Shown here one piece after another: positions 1 to 5,461 of a DNA stretch of 6,171 nt. Location of the stretch: NCBI GenBank assembly GCA_003554345.1, contig PWGE01000257.1:1-6171 (forward strand). Reading direction: 5' to 3'. Numbering within the stretch: position 1 is the stretch's first letter; each line of letters opens with the position of its first letter. The DNA is from Candidatus Sumerlaeota bacterium. GTDB taxonomy: Bacteria; Sumerlaeota; T1SED10-198M. The notes under the pieces were generated by a model that did no database searches, was not told the DNA's origin, and worked only from the letters and a program-made list of their open reading frames with translations. The position numbers and the translations under genes are program-made.

Positions 1-140
1 CAAAGTCATACCACGGAGAAGAAATAGGGATTGAAGATAAAGACCGCAAAGGTTAAGAAAGAACGCAAAGCAGAGGAATGTTTTTTGAAAAAGAGAGAAC
101 CCAGAAAAAAATGCATCACGCGGAGTTGCAAAGAGGTAAA
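1..140. repeat. Degraded CACGGAG / CGCAAAG short-repeat tract
   Basis: This purine-rich stretch carries scattered near-copies of two short words. ACCACGGAGAAG is at 10-21, ACCGCAAAGG at 42-51, AACGCAAAGCAGAGG at about 62-76, and CACGCGGAGTTGCAAAGAGG at about 117-136. Runs of CACGGAG and CGCAAAG units are, from memory, a common kind of low-complexity intergenic repeat in many environmental bacterial genomes. Here the units are interrupted and diverged, so the tract reads as decayed. A minus-strand open frame of about 105 codons crosses it (6-323). That frame is rich in F, S and V because of the repeat composition, has no recognisable domain, and is not called as a gene. Function is unknown. 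Confidence 0.5.
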
Positions 141-177
141 TCCTCCATAGTGAACTTTCAGAATAAGATGCCGATAT

Positions 178-388
178 CGCCAGAGTGAACTGTAAGTCGG
201 AGATCGGCGCTCCCAGGAAAACGGCAAGTTCATAGTGAAGTGAAAGTTTTTTACCAATGTATATTTTATTTTGATAAGTTTAGATTCAGAGGAGAATAAA
301 CCACGAAAAACACGAAAGAACACGAAAAAAAGATAATATCATGTTTTCCGGTACTGATTTTCTGTCTTTCTGAATGTTCACTCTGGCG
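178..388. repeat. 13-bp perfect inverted repeat enclosing about 185 bp
   Basis: CGCCAGAGTGAAC at 178-190 is the exact reverse complement of GTTCACTCTGGCG at 376-388. The match does not extend on either side, and no target-site duplication is seen at the outer ends. The enclosed DNA includes the CACGAAA units at 301-330 and no credible gene. Related words lie nearby in direct orientation: CATAGTGAAC at 146-155 and CATAGTGAAG at 231-240. A dispersed intergenic repeat or the remnant of a small non-autonomous element would fit. Chance is not excluded for a repeat-rich region. Confidence 0.4.
299..331. repeat. Three tandem 10-bp CACGAAA units
   Basis: Three decamers follow each other exactly: CCACGAAAAA (301-310), CACGAAAGAA (311-320) and CACGAAAAAA (321-330). 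Each pairs a CACG word with an A-tract at a 10-bp period. Read on the minus strand this gives the TTCGTGT-type string common between genes in environmental bacteria (recollection, not searched). No protein-coding role is apparent. Confidence 0.6.
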
Positions 389-443
389 GGTTTGCGGCCT
401 GGCGAGTTTTGCGTGATACATTCTTATTCTTTGTTCTTTCCCA

Positions 444-500
444 TTCTGTCTCCTGTCTCCTGAATTCTAACTCCTGAAGATAGTTTTATTTTCAGAGGAG
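444..500. repeat. CTCCTG short repeats with an inverted copy
   Basis: The segment 444-477 reads as diverged repeats of a TCTCCTG / ATTCTAACTCCTG unit: TCTGTCTCCTG, TCTCCTGAATTC and TAACTCCTGAA. A decayed inverted copy, TTCAGAGGAG, follows at 491-500, so CTCCTGAA (471-478) can pair with it around a loop of about 12 nt with a 2-nt bulge. The inverted copy looks like a Shine-Dalgarno sequence (AGGAGG at 496-501, 8 nt before an ATG at 510). It is better explained as part of the repeat than as a real ribosome binding site. Confidence 0.45.
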
Positions 501-509
501 GTGCAGCGA

Positions 510-847
510 ATGGTATTTGACGGGATTAATCTTTCCGATCATTCGCTTCATAGGATCAGACATTCATGTCTGCCCGGTATTCACTTCATAATTTGTTCCG
601 GCCTGGGCAGAAACGCCGGTCCGCTCCTACGACAGAGGGGGGGGGCGCAAACAGTACTCCATGCTGGGATCTGACCGCGAATAAGCACCAGGTTACAGTT
701 AAACATGCAGATTTGTCTTTTTACCAGGTAATTCAACGGTTCAAAACCATGACAACTCACACATGCATTCACGGCCTAAACCACCAGCACCGCTGCCTGG
801 TAAATTCCCTTCATGTACCAGTACAAGGCACCTTTAAGAAGAGAGTC
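510..847. other. Intergenic region downstream of glgP, no supported gene
   Basis: This stretch between the repeats and the glgP stop codon has no gene I can support. It contains a palindrome (557-572), a GC-rich patch (36 of 50 bases are G or C in 601-650) ending in a run of nine Gs (637-645), and a 9-bp inverted repeat TTTACCAGG (720-728) / CCTGGTAAA (796-804). A plus-strand open frame runs from 566 through this region and on antisense to the end of glgP. A 54-codon plus-strand frame starts at 510. Neither resembles a known protein. I see no U-tract hairpin behind glgP on the minus strand, so how glgP transcription ends is unclear. Confidence 0.5.
557..572. repeat. CAGACAT palindrome in a repeat-like context
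   Basis: CAGACAT (557-563) and ATGTCTG (566-572) are perfect 7-bp inverted arms separated by two bases. Shortly after comes GGTCCGCTCCTACG (619-632), which on the other strand reads CGTAGGAGCGGACC. From memory, both resemble pieces of short palindromic intergenic repeats (GTAGGGGCAGAC... and GTAGGAGCGGACC... types) seen in many environmental genomes. No U-tract follows, so a terminator role is not supported. Confidence 0.4.
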
Positions 848-3406
848 TTACCCCCAATGAATGGCATCCAGAATATAAGGATTGACAAGCTCAGGATGGG
901 AAGGGAGAACACGTATGGCATAACCCATTTTCCCGCTGTACTCACATTTTATATTGCCGGAAAAAAGGTGTCCTTCCTTTTCTTTATGCTCGGTGTATTT
1001 TAGATCAACCACTTTATGGGATCGAAACTCATTATGAATATTTAAAGGTCCATAGTAGACCTGCACCCTGATATCATCGGGTTTGAAGTCTTCTGGTAGC
1101 TGAACATATACCTTAACAGGATATTTTGTTCCTATGGTAAGGGATTTCTTCTCAGGGGTCTGGACCTTCTTTATTTCCACTTTATCCCAGTGTTTAAGAA
1201 CTCTTTTCTTCCACCGGGCTAATTCCTTTGACTTTTTAAATTGATCGCTGGAGAGTCTTTCCCAGTTTTCAGAAGAAGGTAGATAAAATTTCTGGCTATA
1301 TTCTTCAAGCATACGATTACTGTTAAACACATGACAGATTTTTTGCATGGAAAGTCTCATCATCTCAATCCATTTACCTGGCAACCCATCACGTCCAATA
1401 TCATAGAAAAGAGGAGCTGTTTCTTTTTCCAGAATATCGTAGAGGGCACGGCTTTCCAGGGCATCCTGATACTCCAGATCCTCGTATTCTTCCCCGTTTC
1501 CAATAGACCAGCCCCATTGAGGATCATAGCCCTCACACCACCAGCCATCGAGAATACTGACGTTCAGACCGCCATTCGCAGAAGCTTTCATCCCACTGGT
1601 TCCGCTTGCTTCCAGGGGGCGGCGGGGGGTGTTCAACCAGATATCCACACCCTGCACCATGTATCTTGCCACATTAATATCATAATCCTCGATGAAGACA
1701 ATATGATAACGAAAGGGCTCTTCCTTGGAATACTGGATAATCTTTTTTATCAGTTCCTTTCCTTCCATATCCTGCGGATGAGCTTTTCCTGCAAAGACAA
1801 TCTGTACCGGTCGATCTTTATTGGTCAGGATTCGTTTCAGGCGTTCAGGATCCCGAAAAAGAAGATTTGCCCGTTTATAACTGGCAAAACGCCTGGCAAA
1901 TCCCACGGTAAGAGTCTTAGGATTCAAAACATCCTGTATTTCATTTAATTCTGACCGGGAAGCACCGCGCCTTTTGAGCTGTTCATAAAGACGCTTACGA
2001 ACAAAAGCCACCAGTCTTTCTCTTCTTCTTTCGTGAGTTCCCCAGAGTTCTGAATCTGGTATATGCTGAACTCTCTCCCACACTTTTTTATTATCCGGAT
2101 CTTCTTTCCAGCGAGGTCCCAGGTAGCGGTTAAAAAGCTGGGACATATCGTGAGAAATAAAGGACGGAATATGAGTACCATTGGTAATATCCATAATAGG
2201 AATATCGTCAACAGGTAACTTCCTGAACAGATTTTTCCACATTTCCCGAGAGACTTCACTATGTAACTCGCTGACCCCATTACAATAGGCAGAACTTTTT
2301 ATGCCAAGCACAGTCATACAAAAATGCTCTTTTTTATCTGAAGGATTTTCCCGACCCAGTGCCATAAAATCATCAAAACTCAGACGGAGTTCTTTCAGGT
2401 ATTCTGTAAAATATTTTTCCATTAAATCCGGAGAAAAGCGCTCGTTTCCAGCAGGAACGGGGGTATGGGTGGTAAATGAATTTGATGCATAGACAGCTTC
2501 AAAAGCTTCCTCATAACTCATATCATATTCAATCATTAACTGACGAATACGTTCCAGAGAACCAAAGGCACAGTGTCCTTCATTAAAATGATACGCCGTG
2601 GGGTAGATATTTAATTCGTTGAGAGCTCTTACTCCACCGATTCCTATAAGAACCTCCTGTTTCAGTCGATATTCCCGATCTCCGGCATAGAGCTGGTAGG
2701 TAATCTGTTTATCCTCCTCAGAGTTTTCAGGTACATTGGTGTCCAGCATGTAGAGTTCGGTCCGCCCCACCTGAATTTTCCATATCTGGATATACACCTT
2801 ATGATCATCCATAGGTACCCAGGTCTTGCACGGTTTTCCCTGCGCATTTTTCACCAGGGAAATGGGCATGTTATAAAAGTCATTTGTCTCATAAAATTCC
2901 TGCTGCCAGCCTTCACTGTTTAAATACTGACGAAGATACCCCCGATCGTATAAGAGGCCGACTCCTACCAGGGGTAAATTCAAGTCACTGGAAGATTTAA
3001 TATGGTCGCCGGAGAGGACACCCAATCCCCCGGAATAAAGGGGAAGAGCTTCACACAAACCAAATTCCATGGAAAAATACGCGACGAGTAAATCATGCTT
3101 CTTTTTTCCATGCAGGGAGAGTTCTTTCCGATGGCTCATATACCGTTTATATTCAGCCTTCACTCTCTCCATCTGAGATAAATATCCCTCATCTTTTGCT
3201 CTCATTTCCAGATTTCTTTGGCTGACTTTTCCCAGAAGCAAAACAGGATTGTGGTGCACTTCCTCCCACAGATCCCTGTCAAGACGACGAAATAAATCAA
3301 AAGCTTCAAAATTCCAGAAAATCCAGATATTGTTAGCAAGCTCTTTTAAAAATTGCAGCTTTTTCGGCATTTTGGGATTGACTTCAAAACTATGCAGTGC
3401 TCTCAT
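848..3406 (-). CDS. glgP: Alpha-glucan (glycogen) phosphorylase, GT35 family
   Basis: This enzyme catalyses phosphorolysis of alpha-1,4-glucan chains, releasing glucose-1-phosphate (EC 2.4.1.1) in cytoplasmic glycogen or maltodextrin breakdown. The 852-residue protein is complete. Residues ~10-110 resemble the N-terminal DUF3417 region of the bacterial and archaeal alpha-glucan phosphorylase subfamily (TIGR02094 type). Family motifs follow in order: YFSMEFG (110-116) with YSGGLGVLSGDH (124-135), HFNEGH (273-278), NGVSELH (376-382), NGTHIPSF (409-416), GFARRFASYKR (502-512), FAGKAHP (538-544) and PLEASGTSGMKAS (597-609). Lys607 is the expected pyridoxal-phosphate lysine. Residues ~755-852 form a beta-rich C-terminal tail. 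The ATG at 3406 is preceded by a strong AGGAGGT. No glg biosynthesis genes are in the window, so it appears monocistronic here. Natural glucan length preference cannot be read from sequence. Confidence 0.96.
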   Translation of the reverse strand: MRALHSFEVNPKMPKKLQFLKELANNIWIFWNFEAFDLFRRLDRDLWEEVHHNPVLLLGKVSQRNLEMRAKDEGYLSQMERVKAEYKRYMSHRKELSLHGKKKHDLLVAYFSMEFGLCEALPLYSGGLGVLSGDHIKSSSDLNLPLVGVGLLYDRGYLRQYLNSEGWQQEFYETNDFYNMPISLVKNAQGKPCKTWVPMDDHKVYIQIWKIQVGRTELYMLDTNVPENSEEDKQITYQLYAGDREYRLKQEVLIGIGGVRALNELNIYPTAYHFNEGHCAFGSLERIRQLMIEYDMSYEEAFEAVYASNSFTTHTPVPAGNERFSPDLMEKYFTEYLKELRLSFDDFMALGRENPSDKKEHFCMTVLGIKSSAYCNGVSELHSEVSREMWKNLFRKLPVDDIPIMDITNGTHIPSFISHDMSQLFNRYLGPRWKEDPDNKKVWERVQHIPDSELWGTHERRRERLVAFVRKRLYEQLKRRGASRSELNEIQDVLNPKTLTVGFARRFASYKRANLLFRDPERLKRILTNKDRPVQIVFAGKAHPQDMEGKELIKKIIQYSKEEPFRYHIVFIEDYDINVARYMVQGVDIWLNTPRRPLEASGTSGMKASANGGLNVSILDGWWCEGYDPQWGWSIGNGEEYEDLEYQDALESRALYDILEKETAPLFYDIGRDGLPGKWIEMMRLSMQKICHVFNSNRMLEEYSQKFYLPSSENWERLSSDQFKKSKELARWKKRVLKHWDKVEIKKVQTPEKKSLTIGTKYPVKVYVQLPEDFKPDDIRVQVYYGPLNIHNEFRSHKVVDLKYTEHKEKEGHLFSGNIKCEYSGKMGYAIRVLPSHPELVNPYILDAIHWG

Positions 3407-3417
3407 TTTAAATTCTT

Positions 3418-3425
3418 ACCTCCTC
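3418..3425 (-). promoter_or_regulatory. glgP ribosome binding site, long spacing
   Basis: On the minus strand GAGGAGGT lies here, 11 nt before the ATG at 3404-3406. The match to the 16S rRNA tail is strong, and the spacing is at the long end of normal. No other in-frame start lies closer to it, so it supports the 852-residue start. Confidence 0.75.
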
Positions 3426-3442
3426 ATCTTTAGAGCGATTTA

Positions 3443-3470
3443 ATAATATATTTTTCTGCTTCAAATGCAA
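3443..3470 (-). promoter_or_regulatory. Probable sigma70-type promoter of glgP
   Basis: On the minus strand a TTGCAT -35-like box (complement of 3465-3470) is separated by 16 bp from a TATTAT -10-like box (complement of 3443-3448). This would start transcription near 3436, giving a leader of about 30 nt that still contains the RBS. The area is AT-rich, so other -10-like words exist (TATATT overlaps). Inferred from consensus only. Confidence 0.4.
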
Positions 3471-3489
3471 CTCACCTTTAAAAAGTCAG

Positions 3490-3599
3490 GTATTACAAAG
3501 GATAGTTTAAATACCCTGGTGTTTTTCTAACACCATTGTTAATTATGTAGTTAAATACACTAATGTACCATTTTCCTTGATGAAAAGCAAGGATTTTTT
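3490..3599 (+). ncRNA. Candidate small RNA: two hairpins and a terminator-like stem
   Basis: Three hairpins are lined up between glgP and the next gene. GGTATT (3490-3495) pairs with AATACC (3511-3516) over a 15-nt loop. One base later TGGTGTT (3518-3524) pairs with AACACCA (3530-3536) over a 5-nt loop. TCCTTG (3574-3579) pairs with CAAGGA (3588-3593), followed directly by six Ts (3594-3599), which is a plus-strand intrinsic terminator shape. No plus-strand gene lies upstream for it to serve. That makes a short plus-strand transcript one explanation, and a terminator for antisense transcription through glgP another. A weak divergent promoter (TTACCT 3416-3421, 17 bp, TTTAAT 3439-3444) can be drawn. 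Existence is unproven and no RNA family is recognised. Confidence 0.25.
3574..3599 (+). terminator. Terminator-like hairpin with T6, plus strand
   Basis: A 6-bp stem TCCTTG/CAAGGA with an 8-nt loop is followed immediately by TTTTTT. The stem is short, with three G-C pairs. An alternative pairing of CTTGA (3576-3580) and AAAA with TTTT and TCAAG (about 3596-3604) would sequester the U-tract. On the minus strand there is no U-tract, so it is strand-specific. Confidence 0.4.
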
Positions 3600-3824
3600 C
3601 AAGAAACTGGTGTTTCAGGATGTTCGTTTAACTTGTTTATCTTTTCATTTGTAACAAATCAACAAGGAAATCCGTCTCCGATTGAGCTGTCTTTTATAAT
3701 GAAGCGTTGCACGAAACTCAGGAACAAAAGGGGATAATATAAGTTATAGGTAAAACTACAGTGCACAACTGAGCACAGGTGACTTATTTCAGGGTATTCA
3801 TCTTTTAATCCAAATAAACGTTAC
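3600..3824. other. Intergenic stretch with minor palindromes, no gene
   Basis: No coding frame of note is present on either strand. A small hairpin GAAAC-TGGT-GTTTC lies at 3603-3616. It contains CTGGTGTTT (3607-3615), an exact direct copy of 3517-3525, ninety bases upstream. An operator-like palindrome ATTTGT-A-ACAAAT lies at 3647-3659. A perfect TATAAT on the plus strand (3695-3700) has no acceptable -35 box or downstream gene. None can be tied to a function. Confidence 0.4.
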
Positions 3825-3850
3825 AAAAAGAGGTATTCCCTCCTTTTTTT
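3825..3850 (-). terminator. Probable terminator of the esterase-family gene (bidirectional shape)
   Basis: GAGG (3830-3833) pairs with CCTC (3839-3842) over a 5-nt loop. The stem extends past a one-base bulge by pairing AAAAA (3825-3829) with TTTTT (3844-3848). On the minus strand the hairpin is six bases past the stop codon and ends in five Us. On the plus strand it ends in seven Us. The GC part is only four pairs, so strength is uncertain, but position and orientation fit termination of the esterase-family gene. Confidence 0.5.
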
Positions 3851-3855
3851 CTTTC

Positions 3856-5196
3856 TCAATCCAGGGGAGTCACAGATTGAGTTTCTCTGAAAAACAACAG
3901 TGCATCATATCGTTGAGGCAAAATCGTCGCCACGTAGTTTCCCAGATGCTCACGCTCAGGCACATAGGCCACACCTATTGCTCTTTGACCATATCTTTCT
4001 ATCAATTCCTCTTTCTGGCGCGCTTCCTCATCAAAAAGGAGCCAATAAGAATCTCTGTCGACACCGGCAAGAATATTATCTATAGAGCCCTCTTTTGCAG
4101 AAGGAACTTCCATGATTTCCCTGGTAGCCCCCCATTCTCTTCCAGCCATGACCGTACCTTCATAAGTACTGAATCCCACAATAAAAACATTCTCCTCTCC
4201 CAGTTCTTCACGTGTCAGCTGTCCAATATTTATCTGACCCTGGTCTTTCATCTCAGTAAAGCGGGCATCTCCCACATGCGTGTTATGAGCCCAGACAATT
4301 CCCTGACTTTCTGCCCCATAACGTTCCAGCAGATGATACACTGTATCTTCCATATGTTGCACCCGAATATTCCAGCCTTCTGGTCCACCCAATACAGAGT
4401 AGCGACCATGTTTTTCGGCACTCTTAACAACACGGGCATTTTGCAGGGCATTAAAATATTCTTCTTCTCCTTTTTCTTTCAGTTCATCGGAATGCTTATG
4501 TAATGCTTCGACCATATCCTGCACTTCTGATTGATAATTCACTCCTTCAAAAAAAGTGGCCCGAGCATACAGCATATTATCATAATCATATTCTTCAAAG
4601 ACCCGGTACTTTTCTTTAAGAGCGAGGATTTCTTCATCTTCAAAGGAGCCCAGATAGCCTTTTACTTCTTGAATAGATTCTTCAAAACTCTGCATATCCA
4701 TTCCATAAAACCCCACTCTTTCTTCAGCAGGAAGTTCTTGATTATAGGCACGAAGCCATTCAATCAGAGCCAACACATCCTCATTTGCCCACATCCACTC
4801 AGGCCAGCGCTGAAAACTCTCAATGAGCAGCTCACCTGCATCTTCAGCATCAGTTTGCCCTTTCACATACTGATTAACAGGAAAACAGCGGGGCCAGTCT
4901 CCTTCTACGGCAATAAATGAAAAGTCTTTCTCCTCAATAAGATTCCGGGATATTTTTTTGCGCCACTCGTAGTACTCAGATGTTCCGTGAGAGGCTTCTC
5001 CCAGCAATACCAGCCTTTTTCCCCCGGCTTCATTTATTAAAGAGGAAAGATCCTCTATTGCCTCCAGAGACCGGGCTTCTTCCTGCAGATAGGAGATTAA
5101 TACTTCCTCAGCTGTTGGCTCTTCTTCCGATAAGCCGATACTTGTACCAACAAGAAATACTATCAGACATATCGAAGTAATTATTACTTTTTTCAT
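3856..5196 (-). CDS. Exported erythromycin esterase-family protein
   Basis: A 446-residue protein of the erythromycin esterase superfamily (PF05139, COG2312). Residues 1-21 form a signal peptide (MKK, then a hydrophobic core IITSICLIVFLVG, then TSIG before LSEEE). There is no lipobox cysteine at the cleavage region, so a soluble periplasmic or secreted product is expected. Family motifs are intact: LLGEASHGTSEYYEWR (64-79) with Glu67, His70 and Arg79, IAVEGDWP (95-102) with Glu98, GFYGMD (162-167), WAHNTHVGD (302-310) with His304 and His307, and a terminal RYDALLFF (429-436). His70 corresponds to the catalytic histidine of EreB (His46). Many family members do not hydrolyse macrolides, and nothing nearby indicates resistance, so the substrate is unknown and an ere symbol is not justified. 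The start is set by a strong RBS. The gene is monocistronic and divergent from the pilin gene. Confidence 0.9.
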   Translation of the reverse strand: MKKVIITSICLIVFLVGTSIGLSEEEPTAEEVLISYLQEEARSLEAIEDLSSLINEAGGKRLVLLGEASHGTSEYYEWRKKISRNLIEEKDFSFIAVEGDWPRCFPVNQYVKGQTDAEDAGELLIESFQRWPEWMWANEDVLALIEWLRAYNQELPAEERVGFYGMDMQSFEESIQEVKGYLGSFEDEEILALKEKYRVFEEYDYDNMLYARATFFEGVNYQSEVQDMVEALHKHSDELKEKGEEEYFNALQNARVVKSAEKHGRYSVLGGPEGWNIRVQHMEDTVYHLLERYGAESQGIVWAHNTHVGDARFTEMKDQGQINIGQLTREELGEENVFIVGFSTYEGTVMAGREWGATREIMEVPSAKEGSIDNILAGVDRDSYWLLFDEEARQKEELIERYGQRAIGVAYVPEREHLGNYVATILPQRYDALLFFRETQSVTPLD

Positions 5197-5203
5197 AAAT
5201 GAA

Positions 5204-5213
5204 CCTTCCTCCT
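5204..5213 (-). promoter_or_regulatory. RBS of the esterase-family gene
   Basis: On the minus strand AGGAGGAAGG precedes the ATG at 5194-5196. The AGGAGG core (5208-5213) is 11 nt from the start, and the trailing AAGG is closer. The long spacing resembles that of glgP. It supports the start that yields an intact signal peptide. Confidence 0.7.
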
Positions 5214-5238
5214 TTTCCCTTTTTGCCTGTAGTTAAAA

Positions 5239-5264
5239 TGTATAACATCTCTACGCTATTGCAA
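5239..5264 (-). promoter_or_regulatory. Possible promoter of the esterase-family gene
   Basis: On the minus strand TTGCAA (5259-5264) could act as a -35 box. TATACA (5239-5244) could act as a -10 box, but the spacing is only 14 bp. An overlapping TACATT at 16 bp is a poorer -10 match. The position, about 40 bp before the start codon, is reasonable. Weak call. Confidence 0.25.
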
Positions 5265-5398
5265 GAAAGACAAATGAAACTATGACGCCCAATGGTTTGT
5301 TTGCCATCCTAACCTCATTTTTTTCATCCCGCTCAAAACATCATCCTTTTATTTTCACAAACAACTTTTTTCAATAACGTGATTTTTTTACCTATATT

Positions 5399-5428
5399 TT
5401 TACAATTGTTTTTAAAGTGATATAAAAT
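5399..5428 (+). promoter_or_regulatory. Probable promoter of the pilin-like gene
   Basis: TTTACA (5399-5404) matches the -35 consensus at five of six positions. TAAAAT (5423-5428, 18-bp spacer) or the overlapping TATAAA (5421-5426, 16-bp spacer) fits a -10 box. Transcription would begin near 5435, giving a leader of about 27 nt before the ATG. The upstream sequence is strongly AT-rich with T-runs, as in UP-element-like DNA. Confidence 0.45.
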
Positions 5429-5461
5429 ATACAGGAGAACAGGAAAAGAAAGTAATTGTTT

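Noticed and set aside
6-323. Minus-strand open frame of about 105 codons
   Set aside because: It lies across degraded CACGAAA and CGCAAAG repeats, has repeat-driven composition, no domain and no convincing RBS.
301-330. CRISPR array
   Set aside because: The repeats are 10-bp back-to-back units without spacers, and no cas genes are present.
510-674. Plus-strand 54-codon ORF behind an ideal-looking AGGAGG
   Set aside because: The Shine-Dalgarno is explained by an inverted CTCCTG repeat. The frame crosses a palindrome and a nine-G tract, and the product has no recognisable features.
738-750. GGTTCAAAACC resembling a tRNA T-arm
   Set aside because: The flanking bases do not form the five-base T-stem, and no acceptor stem or anticodon arm can be built around it.
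566-1003. Plus-strand open frame of about 145 codons
   Set aside because: Its second half is antisense to the 3' end of glgP, and its first half runs through the palindrome and G9 repeat region. There is no RBS and no recognisable family.
1331-1948. Plus-strand open frame of about 205 codons inside glgP
   Set aside because: It is antisense to conserved phosphorylase motifs, including the PLP-lysine region, so it is a shadow frame.
3580-3654. 24-codon plus-strand ORF starting at ATG 3580
   Set aside because: There is no Shine-Dalgarno, and the start codon is in the loop of the terminator-like hairpin.
3695-3700. Perfect TATAAT on the plus strand
   Set aside because: No -35 box at acceptable spacing, no extended -10, and no plus-strand gene downstream.
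3877-4503. Plus-strand open frame of about 208 codons inside the esterase-family gene
   Set aside because: It is antisense to conserved family motifs (the WAHNTH region), with no independent start signal.
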